The notes beneath the pieces are model-generated. The model had not been told where the DNA came from and made no database searches. It worked only from the letters and a program-made list of their open reading frames with translations. Of a stretch of DNA of 64,000 nt, positions 1-9,091 are shown one piece after another (positions within the stretch are counted from its first letter, which is position 1; each line of letters begins with the position of its first letter). The position numbers were made by a program, and so were the translations under genes. The DNA comes from Novosphingobium sp. TH158 (GTDB lineage: Bacteria; Pseudomonadota; Alphaproteobacteria; Sphingomonadales; Sphingomonadaceae), in the NCBI RefSeq assembly GCF_002855555.1, contig NZ_PKRT01000001.1, forward strand, positions 1,330,001-1,394,000, given 5' to 3'.

Positions 1-72
1 ATGCGCATCGGCGAGATGGGCCGCGCCCTGCGCCTGGCATCGACGCTGGCGACAGCGCGGGTCCCGGGCTGA
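1..72 (+). CDS. C-terminal end of an unidentified gene (5' truncated)
   Basis: The frame starting at base 1 is open and ends at TGA 70-72, giving 23 residues ending in LATARVPG. The gene begins outside the window. It stops 5 bases before the flippase start, which suggests co-transcription, possibly in a polysaccharide cluster. The visible residues are too few to name a family, and the ATG at base 1 may simply be an internal methionine. Confidence 0.4.
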   Translation: MRIGEMGRALRLASTLATARVPG

Positions 73-77
73 CCGGC

Positions 78-1601
78 ATGGCTGATCATGACCTGACCGA
101 TCCGGACGAAGGCGGGCGCGAACCGGCAACGATGAGCGTGCGCGGTGCCGCGCTCTGGGCGATGGGCGGGCAGTACCTGTCCTTCGCCATCCAGTTCGTC
201 ACGTCAGTGCTGATCTCGCGCTTCTTCCTCAGCCCGGAAGAAGTGGGCCTGTTCTCGATCGCCATGGCCGCGGCTTTGCTGGCCTCGGTGCTGCAGGACT
301 TCGGGCTTTCCCGCTACATCGCCGGCCTGCCCCGCATCGACAAGGCAGAGATCGCGCGCTGCTCCTCGGTCGCCCACGCCTTCTCGCTGGTTGTCGCCGG
401 GCTGATCGCCGCTTCGGCATGGCCGATGGCCGAGGCCTATGACCAGCCCGACCTGCTGCCGATCATGCTGATCATTGCATCGAGCTATCTGTTCATTCCC
501 TTCGCCGTCGTGCCGCTCGCCCTGCTGGGCCGGACGATGACCTTTACCGCGCACTTCAAGATCAACGTCGGCGGTGCGCTGGCGCAGGGGCTCGTCTCGC
601 TCGGCTTCGCGGCGGCGGGCTTTTCTGCCTATGCGCTGGCCTGGGGCACGCTGGCCTTCGCCCTCGTGCGCGGAGCAATCGCGCAGTGGATCCGCCCGGC
701 ATCGCCTTGGCCGCTGCAGCTCGATGGCATGAAGCCGATCGTTTCGACCGGATCGCGCCTGACGACGCTCTATGCCATCGGCGCGGCCGGCTCGCGATCG
801 CCAGACCTGATTGTCGGCAAGGCGCTCGGCCTGCTGGCCGTCGGGCTCTACAGCCGGGCAGCAAGCCTGGCCGACCAGTTCCGCATGCTGATCGCCGGAG
901 CCATCGGATCGGTGTTCTACCCGGCCTTCGCGCGCATACGCGACCGCGGCGAGCCCTTGGGCCCGGCTTACCTTCGGGTCTGCGCCGGCTATTCGGCGGT
1001 GGTCTGGCCGGGGATGGCCGGCCTTGCCCTGGCATCCGAACCGGTCGTCCGCCTGCTCTATGGCGAGGCGTGGATCGGCGTTGCCCCCTTGCTGGCGATG
1101 ATCGCGCTGTCCGAGATCCTGCTTGTATCGCTGCCGCTGCATACCGACCTGCCGATCCTGACCGGCAAGCTCAACCAGCTGATCCGCGTCAACCTGATCG
1201 ATACGCTGATGGCCATCGCTGTGCTGGTGGCCGGGTGCGCCTGGGGCCTGGAAGGGGCGGCCGGATCGCGGCTGGTCTATGGTGCGGCCTGGGTGCTGCT
1301 TTATGCCCGCTTCCTTCACCGGCTGATCGGTTTCGATGCGAAGGCCCTGCTGGGCATCTATGCCCGCAGTGCCCTGGCGACGCTGGCTGCGCTGGTGCCG
1401 CTGGCGCTGACCTATGCCTTCATTGTCCCGCCATCGCAGATCGGCTTCTTCACGCTGGCCGCCGCTGCGGGCGCGGGGGTGCTGCTCTGGCTGGGCTGCC
1501 TTGCCCTGCTGCGCCACCCCGCGCTGGACGACCTGCTGGGCATTGCCGCGCACATTCCCTTTGCCAGCCGGATTCTGCCAATCGCCCGCCTCGCCCGCTG
1601 A
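78..1601 (+). CDS. Oligosaccharide flippase (Wzx/MATE-like polysaccharide biosynthesis protein)
   Basis: A 507-residue, very hydrophobic protein with about 12-14 predicted membrane helices. It looks like the lipopolysaccharide/polysaccharide flippase family of the MATE superfamily, whose members move undecaprenyl-linked oligosaccharides across the inner membrane. The typical opening (helix 1 from about residue 24, then an ISRFFLSPEEVGLFSIA segment) fits RfbX/Wzx-type proteins. The start at 78 has a weak ribosome site; ATG 132 (MSVRGAALWAMGG) is a good alternative. The upstream gene end lies 5 bases away. The substrate cannot be predicted. Confidence 0.8.
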   Translation: MADHDLTDPDEGGREPATMSVRGAALWAMGGQYLSFAIQFVTSVLISRFFLSPEEVGLFSIAMAAALLASVLQDFGLSRYIAGLPRIDKAEIARCSSVAHAFSLVVAGLIAASAWPMAEAYDQPDLLPIMLIIASSYLFIPFAVVPLALLGRTMTFTAHFKINVGGALAQGLVSLGFAAAGFSAYALAWGTLAFALVRGAIAQWIRPASPWPLQLDGMKPIVSTGSRLTTLYAIGAAGSRSPDLIVGKALGLLAVGLYSRAASLADQFRMLIAGAIGSVFYPAFARIRDRGEPLGPAYLRVCAGYSAVVWPGMAGLALASEPVVRLLYGEAWIGVAPLLAMIALSEILLVSLPLHTDLPILTGKLNQLIRVNLIDTLMAIAVLVAGCAWGLEGAAGSRLVYGAAWVLLYARFLHRLIGFDAKALLGIYARSALATLAALVPLALTYAFIVPPSQIGFFTLAAAAGAGVLLWLGCLALLRHPALDDLLGIAAHIPFASRILPIARLAR

Positions 1602-1655
1602 ACGGCATGGCAGGCGCGCCGCGGGCGTGGTATCCTGCGCGCCGGGAGAAAAGCG

Positions 1656-2606
1656 ATGAACCCGATAGCCGCAGGCCTGCTGATCGCCATGTCCGTGCCC
1701 TCGCTGCACAGCGCGCAGGGCGCGGGCGAAGCCAGCGAGACAGACATCGTCGATACCGCAAAGGATTCGCGCAACCGGCTGACCGTTCCCGTCAGGCTGG
1801 GCGACCATGGCCCGTTCCGCTTCCTTGTCGATACCGGATCCCAGAACACGGTGGTGGCCAATTCGCTGGTCAGCCGCCTGGCCCTGGTGCCCAAGTCGCG
1901 CGCCAGGCTGATCGGCGTGGCCGGGATGCAGGTGGTCGATACGGTCGAGATCGAGGAAGTGATGCTGGGCCGCCGCTCCTATTACGGCATCCTGGCCCCG
2001 ATCCTCGATCGCAAGGACATCGGCGCCGAAGGCATCCTTGGCATCGACAGCCTGCAGGACCAGCGCATCCTGCTCGATTTCCGCAAGGGCCTGATGGCGG
2101 TCAACGATGCGCGCTCGCTGGGCGGCAACATCGGCTTCGAGATCGTCGTTACCGCGCGCAAGCGTTCCGGCCAGCTGATCATGACCAACGCCAAGATCGA
2201 CGGCATCACCGTGGACGTGGTCATCGATACCGGTTCGGACACCACGCTGGGCAATCGCGCGCTACAACGCGCCATGGGCAAGCGCGGCGTGGCGGTGGAG
2301 CAGACCCTGCTCCATTCCGTGACCGGGCAGACCCTGCTGGCCGACGTCGCCTATGGCAACAAGCTCGACATGCAGGGGATTTCCATCACCCGCCCGACCA
2401 TCGCCTATTCCGATTCGCCCACCTTCGAACACCTCAAGCTCGACAAGCGGCCCGCGATCCTGCTGGGCATGCGCGAGATGCGGGTGTTCCCGCGCATCGC
2501 CATAGACTTCAAGGCGCGCAAGGTGCTGTTCGACCTGCCCGATGCCGGCGACCCGGCCTATTTCGGCCTGCCGCCGGAAGGTGCGGCAAGCCCCCGGGGC
2601 GAGTGA
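1656..2606 (+). CDS. Periplasmic retropepsin-like aspartic protease with two DTG lobes
   Basis: A 316-residue protein with an N-terminal signal sequence (about residues 1-22). It carries two aspartic protease motifs: VDTGSQ with DTG near residues 59-61, and IDTGSD with DTG near 191-193. Each lobe also has the downstream hydrophobic-Gly element (GILGIDSL near 127-134; AILLGMREM near the C terminus). So both halves of a pepsin-like active site sit in one chain, as in bacterial aspartyl protease family proteins such as Caulobacter PerP. GGGAGAAA-like sequence precedes the ATG at 1656. The peptide substrate is unknown. Confidence 0.75.
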   Translation: MNPIAAGLLIAMSVPSLHSAQGAGEASETDIVDTAKDSRNRLTVPVRLGDHGPFRFLVDTGSQNTVVANSLVSRLALVPKSRARLIGVAGMQVVDTVEIEEVMLGRRSYYGILAPILDRKDIGAEGILGIDSLQDQRILLDFRKGLMAVNDARSLGGNIGFEIVVTARKRSGQLIMTNAKIDGITVDVVIDTGSDTTLGNRALQRAMGKRGVAVEQTLLHSVTGQTLLADVAYGNKLDMQGISITRPTIAYSDSPTFEHLKLDKRPAILLGMREMRVFPRIAIDFKARKVLFDLPDAGDPAYFGLPPEGAASPRGE

Positions 2607-2647
2607 TTCGGCTTTCCCTTTCGCGCGGCATGCCTACATAGCGGCCC

Positions 2648-4474
2648 ATGCCGCCAGATCGCCACGCCAACGAACCCGGTGCCCGCCATGATGGCTGGAG
2701 CACGCTCAGCCGTTTCCTGCCCTACCTGTGGCCGCGGGATAATCCGGGGCTGAAGGCGCGCATCGTCTGGTCGGTGCTGCTGATCCTGGCAGCCAAGGCG
2801 GTAACGCTGGCCCTGCCCTTCGCCTACAAGCGCGCGGTCGATACGATGAGCCTGCCGGCGGGAACGGGGCCGGTGTTCACCATCGCCTTCGCTTTCGTGC
2901 TGGCCTATGCGCTCGGCCGCTTTTCCAGCGTGCTGTTCGACAATGTCCGCAACATGGTGTTCGAGCGGGTCGGACAGGACGCCACCCGCGCCCTCTCGGA
3001 AGACGTGTTCGCCCGGCTGCACCGCCTTTCGCTGCGCTTCCACCTTGCCCGCCGCACCGGCGAAGTGACCAAGGTGATCGAGCGCGGGACCAAGAGCATC
3101 GACACGATGCTCTACTTCATGCTGTTCAACATCGCCCCCACCGTGATCGAGCTGCTGGCCGTGGCGGTGATCTTCCAGCTGCAGTTCGGCTGGGAGCTGG
3201 TGGCGGCAACCGCCTTTTCGGTGGCGCTCTACGCATGGGCCACCCGCACCATCACCGAATGGCGCAACCACCTGCGCGAAAAGATGAACCGGCTCGACGG
3301 GCAGGCCATGGCCCGCGCGGTCGATTCGCTGCTCAATTACGAGACGGTGAAGTATTTCTCCGCCGAGCGGCGCGAGGAAGCGCGCTTTGCCCAGGCCACC
3401 AGCGCCTATGCCCAGGCCGCGGTGCAGAGCAACAACAGCCTTGGCCTGCTCAACATCGCGCAGGCCGCCATTGCCAACCTGCTGATGGCAGGCGCCATGG
3501 GCTTTACCGTCTGGGGCTGGTCCGAGGGCCGCTTCACCGTGGGCGACCTCGTCTTCGTCAATACCTACCTGCTGCAGCTGTTCCGCCCGCTCGACATGCT
3601 GGGCATGGTCTATCGCACGATCAACCAGGGGCTGATCGACATGGCGGCCATGTTCAAGCTGCTGGATACCGAAGTGGAAGTGAAGGACGCCCCCGGCGCG
3701 CCGGCGCTGGTCGTTTCGCGCCCCAGCCTGGCCTTCGACAATGTCGTGTTCGGCTATGACAAGGACCGCACCATCCTGCACGGCCTGTCCTTCGAGGTGC
3801 CCGCCGGATCGCAGGTGGCCATCGTCGGCCCTTCAGGCGCGGGCAAGAGCACGATCGCCCGGCTGGTGTTCCGCTTCTACGATCCCTGGTCCGGCCGGGT
3901 GCTGATCGACGGGCAGGACATCCGCGAGGTCACGCAGGATTCGCTGCGCAAGGTGCTGGGCATCGTGCCGCAGGATTCGGTGCTGTTCAACGAATCGATC
4001 GGCTACAACATCGCCTATGGCCGCGAAGGTGCGGGGCCCGAAGATGTCGAGGCTGCCGCCCGCGCCGCCGCGCTGATGCCGCTGATCGACCGCCTGCCCA
4101 AGCGCTTCGATACCGAAGTGGGCGAGCGCGGGCTGAAGCTTTCGGGTGGCGAGAAGCAGCGCGTGGCGATTGCCCGCACGCTGGTGAAGAACCCGCCGAT
4201 CCTGCTGCTCGACGAGGCGACTTCCGCGCTCGATACCCGGACCGAACAGGACATCCTCGCCACGCTGCACAACGTGGCAGAGGGGCGCACCTCGCTCTCC
4301 ATCGCGCACCGGCTCTCGACGATTGCCGATGCCGACCAGATCCTGGTGCTGAGCGAAGGTCGCCTCGCCGAAAGCGGCACCCATGCCGACCTGCTGCGCC
4401 GCGACGGGCTCTATGCCGAAATGTGGGCGCGGCAGGCGAGCGAGAAGGAAGAGCTTAACGAGGCGGCGGAATAA
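2648..4474 (+). CDS. atm1: Atm1-type ABC exporter (glutathione/metal-conjugate transporter)
   Basis: A 608-residue half transporter: six membrane helices in roughly residues 30-330, then a nucleotide-binding domain. Walker A (GPSGAGKST) lies near residue 394, the signature LSGGEKQR near 499 and Walker B (ILLLDEATSALD) near 518. Its length and many stretches (ARHDGW at the N terminus, NYETVKYF, LARRTGEVTKVIERGTKS) match the structurally characterised N. aromaticivorans Atm1, which exports oxidised glutathione and metal-glutathione complexes. The homodimer is expected in the inner membrane. The gene starts 41 bases after the protease gene. Confidence 0.93.
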   Translation: MPPDRHANEPGARHDGWSTLSRFLPYLWPRDNPGLKARIVWSVLLILAAKAVTLALPFAYKRAVDTMSLPAGTGPVFTIAFAFVLAYALGRFSSVLFDNVRNMVFERVGQDATRALSEDVFARLHRLSLRFHLARRTGEVTKVIERGTKSIDTMLYFMLFNIAPTVIELLAVAVIFQLQFGWELVAATAFSVALYAWATRTITEWRNHLREKMNRLDGQAMARAVDSLLNYETVKYFSAERREEARFAQATSAYAQAAVQSNNSLGLLNIAQAAIANLLMAGAMGFTVWGWSEGRFTVGDLVFVNTYLLQLFRPLDMLGMVYRTINQGLIDMAAMFKLLDTEVEVKDAPGAPALVVSRPSLAFDNVVFGYDKDRTILHGLSFEVPAGSQVAIVGPSGAGKSTIARLVFRFYDPWSGRVLIDGQDIREVTQDSLRKVLGIVPQDSVLFNESIGYNIAYGREGAGPEDVEAAARAAALMPLIDRLPKRFDTEVGERGLKLSGGEKQRVAIARTLVKNPPILLLDEATSALDTRTEQDILATLHNVAEGRTSLSIAHRLSTIADADQILVLSEGRLAESGTHADLLRRDGLYAEMWARQASEKEELNEAAE

Positions 4475-4486
4475 GGCTTCAGCGCC

Positions 4487-4711
4487 TCAGCGCTTCACCA
4501 CGTCCGCCCCGCCCCAGACCACGGCCTGGGCAAGGTAGCCGCAGTTGTCCTGCACGCTCCAGGTGATGCTGGGCGATCCGTGCAGCCGCCACCCTTCTTC
4601 CAGCGCCTTGGAGACGCGCTCGCAGAAGGCGTGGTCGTCCTTGCCGGTGAGGCAGCGATAGACAAGCCGGCCATCGGGCGGGCTGGCGGGAAGTGAGGCG
4701 GTTTCGGTCAT
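4487..4711 (-). CDS. Small DUF1737-type protein
   Basis: A 74-residue protein starting MTETASLP; an upstream ATG at 4720 would add three residues. The core (YRCLTG, then FCERVSKALEEGW, then LHGSPSITW) resembles the DUF1737 family: small bacterial proteins of unknown function with a conserved GW-x-L-x-G pattern. It is convergent with atm1, ending 12 bases from it. No signal sequence or membrane segment is seen. Probably cytoplasmic. Confidence 0.7.
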   Translation of the reverse strand: MTETASLPASPPDGRLVYRCLTGKDDHAFCERVSKALEEGWRLHGSPSITWSVQDNCGYLAQAVVWGGADVVKR

Positions 4712-4804
4712 GGGCAGCACCTAGCAGCCCGAGCCTCGCTTGTGGAGAGGCCCGGGGCGCCGCCACGGCTGAACCGGTTGCTGCGCTTCGCGAAGGCTGG
4801 CGGG

Positions 4805-6106
4805 CTAGAGGATATACTTCGACAGGTCGGCGTCCTGCGCCAGATCGGTCAGCCGGTCGCTGACATAGGTGGCGTCGATCGTCACCACCTCGCCCTCGCG
4901 GTCTTCGGCTTCGAAGCTCAGTTCCTCAAGCAGCTTTTCCATCACGGTCTGCAAGCGCCGCGCGCCGATGTTCTCGACGCTTTCGTTCACCTGCGCGGCG
5001 ATCTGAGCGATCTCGCGGATGGCTTCGGGGGTGAATTCCACCGTAACCTTCTCGGTCTCCAGCAGGGCCTTGTACTGCTGGACGAGGTTGGCGCGGGTTT
5101 CGGAAAGGATGCGGACGAAATCGTCCTCGCTCAGCGCCGAAAGCTCCACCCGGATCGGCAGGCGGCCCTGGAGTTCGGGCAGCATGTCGCTGGGCTTGGC
5201 AACGTGGAAGGCGCCGCTGGCGATGAACAGCACGTGGTCGGTCTTCATCGGGCCGTACTTGGTGCTGACGGTGGTGCCCTCGATCAGCGGCAGCAGATCG
5301 CGCTGCACGCCTTCGCGCGAAACCGAACCGCCGCGCACGTCGGAGACGGCGATCTTGTCGATCTCGTCAAGGAAGACGATACCGTTGGTTTCGGCATTGG
5401 CCAGCGCGACGCGGGCGACATCGTCCTGGTCCATGCGCTTTTCGGCTTCTTCATCCACCAGCTTGTCCCAGGCATCGGGAACCTTGAGCTTGCGGCGCTT
5501 GAGGTTCTGGCGGCCCATGGCCTTGCCCATGATGTCGGACAGGTTGATCATGCCGACATTGCCGCCCATGCCGGGCAGTTCGAACGGCATGGAGGGTGCA
5601 TCCTCCACCTCGATCTCCACCTCGACATCGTTCATCGCGTTTTCGACGATGCGCTGGCGGAAGCTTTCGCGCGTCGCCTCGCTGGCGTTCTCGCCGACAA
5701 GGGCCTTCAGCAGGCGGTCCATCGCCGCCTTGCTGGCCGCCTCGCGCACCGCCTCGCGGCGGCGGTCCTTTTCGAGGCGGATCGCTTCTTCGGCCAGGTC
5801 GCGGGCGATCTGTTCGACATCGCGGCCGACATAGCCGACCTCGGTGAACTTGGTCGCCTCAACCTTCACGAAGGGCGCATCGGCCAGCTTGGCCAGGCGG
5901 CGGCTGATCTCGGTCTTGCCGCAGCCGGTCGGTCCGATCATCAGGATGTTCTTGGGCGTCACCTCGTCGCGCAGCTCGGGGCTGAGCCGCTGCCGGCGCC
6001 AGCGGTTCCGCAGCGCCACGGCCACGGCCTTCTTCGCCTCGGCCTGGCCGATGATATGCTCGTCGAGCGCAGCGACGATCGCCTTGGGGGTGAGGTTCTG
6101 GGTCAT
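4805..6106 (-). CDS. hslU: ATP-dependent protease ATPase subunit HslU
   Basis: A 433-residue AAA+ unfoldase that caps the HslV peptidase. Walker [10 protein letters not shown] lies near residues 58-66, the pore loop GYVGRDVE follows, and Walker [10 protein letters not shown] lies near 248. The protein ends in the characteristic SKYIL tail that inserts into HslV. A second ATG sits directly upstream at 6109, so the start could be MMTQ or MTQ. It lies 32 bases downstream of hslV on the same strand, forming the standard hslVU operon. Confidence 0.97.
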   Translation of the reverse strand: MTQNLTPKAIVAALDEHIIGQAEAKKAVAVALRNRWRRQRLSPELRDEVTPKNILMIGPTGCGKTEISRRLAKLADAPFVKVEATKFTEVGYVGRDVEQIARDLAEEAIRLEKDRRREAVREAASKAAMDRLLKALVGENASEATRESFRQRIVENAMNDVEVEIEVEDAPSMPFELPGMGGNVGMINLSDIMGKAMGRQNLKRRKLKVPDAWDKLVDEEAEKRMDQDDVARVALANAETNGIVFLDEIDKIAVSDVRGGSVSREGVQRDLLPLIEGTTVSTKYGPMKTDHVLFIASGAFHVAKPSDMLPELQGRLPIRVELSALSEDDFVRILSETRANLVQQYKALLETEKVTVEFTPEAIREIAQIAAQVNESVENIGARRLQTVMEKLLEELSFEAEDREGEVVTIDATYVSDRLTDLAQDADLSKYIL

Positions 6107-6141
6107 CATGCTCTTTCTTCCCGCCCGCAGGCAGGAGGGGT

Positions 6142-6699
6142 TCAGATCGTCTCGACCGTCACGCGGTCATTGGTGAAGACGCAGATGTCGGCGGCCACCT
6201 GCATGGCCTTGCGCGCGATCGTTTCTGCATCCGCTTCATAGGAATCGAGCGCCCGCGCCGCCGCCAGGGCATAGTTGCCGCCCGATCCGATGGCGGTGAT
6301 GCCGCCTTCCGGTTCCAGCACGTCGCCATTGCCAGTCAGCACCAGCAGCACGTCGGCATCGGCAACGATCATCAGCGCTTCAAGGTTGCGCAGGTACTTG
6401 TCGGTGCGCCAGTCCTTGGCCAGTTCCACCGCCGCGCGCATCAGCTGGCCACGGTGCGCCTCAAGCTTGCGCTCAAGCCGGTCGAACAGGGTGAAGGCAT
6501 CGGCCGTGGCCCCGGCAAATCCGGCAATCACCTTGCCATCGCCGATCCGCCGCACCTTGCGCGCGTTCGGCTTCATCACCGTGTTGCCCATGGAAACCTG
6601 GCCATCGCCGGCGATGACGGTCCTGCCGCCCTTCTTGACGCCGATGATGGTGGTGCCGTGCCAGGGAACCAGTCCGTGGCTGTCGCGAGAATTGCTCAT
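6142..6699 (-). CDS. hslV: ATP-dependent protease peptidase subunit HslV
   Basis: A 185-residue proteasome-like threonine peptidase. The N-terminal extension ends [13 protein letters not shown]; cleavage after Gly15 would expose the catalytic Thr16. The downstream [22 protein letters not shown] and [18 protein letters not shown] segments are diagnostic. It forms a double hexamer capped by HslU from the next gene. Length and order are standard for alphaproteobacteria. Only 36 bases separate it from the bamE stop. Confidence 0.97.
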   Translation of the reverse strand: MSNSRDSHGLVPWHGTTIIGVKKGGRTVIAGDGQVSMGNTVMKPNARKVRRIGDGKVIAGFAGATADAFTLFDRLERKLEAHRGQLMRAAVELAKDWRTDKYLRNLEALMIVADADVLLVLTGNGDVLEPEGGITAIGSGGNYALAAARALDSYEADAETIARKAMQVAADICVFTNDRVTVETI

Positions 6700-6735
6700 G
6701 CCGCGGGATATATGCCCTGTGCCGCCGGGTTCAAG

Positions 6736-7227
6736 CTAGCTTCCGTTCGGGCCCGTGCCCGGGGCGCCGCCGGCGGGTCCGCCCATGCCGGTGCCGACCG
6801 TGCCGATATTGCCGAACAGGTCTTCCAGGAAGCCGCGTTCACGGCCCAGCGTCGGCGTCTTGTTGCCATCGGGATCGAGCCGGACAACCTTGTCCATGCC
6901 GATCTTCTCTACGCCCGAGACATTGCCCGTATCATCGAAGCTGACGCGCAGGATGGTCTGCTCATAGCTGCGCGGACGGGTGAAGGCGGCCTGCTTGGTA
7001 TCGACCGAAACGTAGAACCAGTCCTTGCGGCCCCATTCCGAAACGAAGGTGGGCCGGCCCAGCGCGCGTTCGACCGACAGCTTGTTGTCGATCCCCGGCT
7101 GGACGGCATCGACCAGCGCATTGTCTGCAAGGTAACCGCGGTGATCCTTGATCGAGGCGCAGCCGGAGAGCGCCGCCACGGCGACCAGCGCCGCCACACC
7201 TGCCCTCAAATGCCGAAAATGCCGCAT
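6736..7227 (-). CDS. bamE: Outer-membrane assembly lipoprotein BamE
   Basis: A 163-residue lipoprotein with a signal peptide and lipobox LSGC near residue 22. The SmpA/OmlA fold region follows (GIDNKLSVERALGRPTFVSEWGRKDWFYVS, ending ILRVSFDDTGNV), typical of BamE, a non-essential part of the BAM complex inserting beta-barrels in the outer membrane. The C terminus is a Gly/Pro-rich tail of about 25 residues with no assigned role. It is divergent from the bc1 chaperone gene; the 153 bases between them must hold both promoters. Confidence 0.9.
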   Translation of the reverse strand: MRHFRHLRAGVAALVAVAALSGCASIKDHRGYLADNALVDAVQPGIDNKLSVERALGRPTFVSEWGRKDWFYVSVDTKQAAFTRPRSYEQTILRVSFDDTGNVSGVEKIGMDKVVRLDPDGNKTPTLGRERGFLEDLFGNIGTVGTGMGGPAGGAPGTGPNGS

Positions 7228-7380
7228 GCCTTCGCTCCGATCGGCGCCATTGCCATGACGCGGTTGCCTACTATATCGGCGCCTGCCTTAAAGGCCTGCG
7301 CGCCGCTGCGCAATGGCGCTTGGCTGCAAATGCTCTAACGGCCCCGATTGAATTCCCGGTGAACGAAAGGACCCGCCCCG

Positions 7381-7908
7381 ATGTCCATCCTCAAGCGCCT
7401 GCTGCGACCCCGGGGTGATGATCTTTCGCCCTATCGCCCGCTGTGGCACCGCGTGGTCGAACTGTCGCGCGATCCGGCCTGGTACCGCGATGCGGGCATT
7501 GCCGATACGGTCGGCGGGCGCTTCGATGCGATCACGCTGGTGCTCAGCGCCGTGCTGCTGCGGATGGAGGGCGAGCAGGAACTGGTCGAGCCTTCGGTGC
7601 GGCTGACCGAGCTGTTCGTGGCCGACATGGATGGCCAGCTGCGCCAGTCGGGCGTGGGCGACATGGTCGTGGGCAAGCACATGGGCAAGCTGATGAGCGC
7701 GCTGGGCGGCCGGCTCGGTGCTTACCGCGATGCGCTTGCCAGTGACGACGCCTCGCTGCTGGAGCAAGCCATCACCCGCAACGTCACCCTGGTCGAAGGG
7801 GCTGATGCAGCCCTTGCCGCCGCGAAGTTCCGCACGCTCCACGCCGCGCTTGCCGGCCGGAACGCTGCCGCGCTGCTCGCTGGTGACTTCGCGCTGGAGG
7901 CCGCGTGA
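7381..7908 (+). CDS. Ubiquinol-cytochrome c chaperone family protein (CBP3-like)
   Basis: A 175-residue, mainly helical protein of the ubiquinol-cytochrome c chaperone (CBP3/UQCC1) family, which helps assemble cytochrome b of the bc1 complex. Supporting segments are PLWHRVVELSRDPAWY near residue 20, GRFDAITLVLSAVLLRM near 44 and ELFVADMDGQLRQSGVGD near 78, including the conserved F-x-x-M-D-x-x-L-R-x-x-G pattern. It overlaps the YceD-like gene by one base (TGATG), the usual alphaproteobacterial arrangement. Confidence 0.85.
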   Translation: MSILKRLLRPRGDDLSPYRPLWHRVVELSRDPAWYRDAGIADTVGGRFDAITLVLSAVLLRMEGEQELVEPSVRLTELFVADMDGQLRQSGVGDMVVGKHMGKLMSALGGRLGAYRDALASDDASLLEQAITRNVTLVEGADAALAAAKFRTLHAALAGRNAAALLAGDFALEAA

Positions 7909-8417
7909 TGAGCGAGTTCACCCGCATGGTCGATCCGCGCCAGATCACGGCAGCACCGCTGCACCTGGTGGCCAGCCCGCAGGAATGCGCCGCCCTGGCC
8001 CAACGCTTCGGCCTGGTCTCGGTCGAGCGGCTGGAGGCGGACATTGCGCTGGAAAGCGATGGCCCGGCGGTCAACGCCAGCGGCCGCATGAAAGCGGCGA
8101 TCGTGCAGAGCTGCGCGGTCTCGGGCGAAGACCTGCCGGTGACGATCGACGAGCCGATCACCCTGCGCTTCGTTCCCGAAAGCGGCGCGCACCGGCCCGA
8201 CGAGGAAGTGGAGCTGGCCGAGGACGATCTGGACGAGATCGCCTATTCCGGCAGCCAGTTCGACCTGGGCGAGGAAATCGCGCAGAGCCTTGCCCTTGCC
8301 ATCGATCCCTATGCGGAAGGCCCGCAGGCCGACGAGGCACGGCGCAAGGCCGGCATCAGCGACGAGGCCGCCAGCGGACCATTTGCCGCACTGGCGGGGC
8401 TGAAGAAGAAGGACTGA
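7908..8417 (+). CDS. YceD/DUF177 family protein
   Basis: A 169-residue protein of the DUF177/YceD family (large ribosomal RNA accumulation protein). In many bacteria yceD lies just before rpmF; here no rpmF follows. The central region has the family-like Cys (VQSCAVSGEDLP near residue 70) and an acidic strand (ELAEDDLDEIAY). GTG 7905 would also be a start, but ATG 7908 couples to the preceding stop. Expected cytoplasmic, affecting ribosome or lipid homeostasis in characterised relatives. Confidence 0.8.
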   Translation: MSEFTRMVDPRQITAAPLHLVASPQECAALAQRFGLVSVERLEADIALESDGPAVNASGRMKAAIVQSCAVSGEDLPVTIDEPITLRFVPESGAHRPDEEVELAEDDLDEIAYSGSQFDLGEEIAQSLALAIDPYAEGPQADEARRKAGISDEAASGPFAALAGLKKKD

Positions 8418-8423
8418 GGCTGA

Positions 8424-8476
8424 CCCGCCCCACAGGCGGGAATCAGCAAACGACCGGGATCGGGCAGCGCCCGATC
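8424..8476. terminator. Two hairpins between convergent yceD-like gene and ssb
   Basis: CCCGCC (8424-8429) pairs with GGCGGG (8435-8440), and GATCGGGC (8458-8465) pairs perfectly with GCCCGATC (8469-8476) around a 3-base loop. They sit at the convergent gene ends, the second overlapping the ssb stop. No T-tract follows, so termination in both directions is inferred from position and stem strength. Confidence 0.5.
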
Positions 8477-8996
8477 AGAACGGAATGTCGTCGTCGAGAT
8501 CGTCGGCGAAGCCACCGCCCGAGGACGAGCCGCCGCCGCCCTGGTTCCAGCCGCCGCCGGAAGACGAACCGCCGCCAGAGCGCTGGCCACCGCCACCGCC
8601 CCAGTCACCGCCGCCGCCACCCGAACGCTGGCCGCCGCCGCTGCCGGGGGCGCCATCAAGCATGGTCAGCACGCCGTTCATGCCCACCGAAACCTCGGTG
8701 GTGTAGCGATCGTTGCCGCTCTGGTCCTGCCACTTGCGGGTGCGCAGCTGGCCTTCGATGTAGACCTTCGATCCTTTGCGCAGGTAGTTTTCCGCCACGC
8801 GGACAAGTCCATCGGACTGGAGGACGACCGTATGCCATTCGGTCCGTTCCTTCTTTTCGCCGGTGTTCTTGTCCTTCCAGGATTCGCTGGTGGCGATGCG
8901 CAGGTTGGCAATCCGCCCGCCGTTCTGGAACGACTTCACTTCCGGGTCTGCACCCAGATTGCCCACCAGAATGACCTTGTTGACTGAACCTGCCAT
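8475..8996 (-). CDS. ssb: Single-stranded DNA-binding protein SSB
   Basis: A 173-residue SSB. The OB-fold spans about residues 1-110 ([20 protein letters not shown], then WHTVV, then [16 protein letters not shown]). A low-complexity Gly/Ser/Gln linker follows, ending in the acidic tip DDDIPF that recruits repair and replication partners. The linker is encoded by near-repeats of GGC/TCG-type codons. The protein is longer in the linker than many SSBs. It is a monocistronic gene with its own upstream gap. Confidence 0.96.
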   Translation of the reverse strand: MAGSVNKVILVGNLGADPEVKSFQNGGRIANLRIATSESWKDKNTGEKKERTEWHTVVLQSDGLVRVAENYLRKGSKVYIEGQLRTRKWQDQSGNDRYTTEVSVGMNGVLTMLDGAPGSGGGQRSGGGGGDWGGGGGQRSGGGSSSGGGWNQGGGGSSSGGGFADDLDDDIPF

Positions 8997-9091
8997 CGAA
9001 TCGTGTCCCTTTGTGCTTTGGCATGAGGACTAGCGGCTCGGACCGGTCGGGGCCAGTTTGCCCGAAGGTGTTTTCCCCGTTTCGGGGATTT

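Noticed and set aside
686..2641. Long open frame overlapping the flippase and protease genes, rich in Arg/Gly/Ala/Pro
   Set aside because: Frame-shifted shadow of two good genes; no domain, no start site, composition typical of GC-rich out-of-frame reading.
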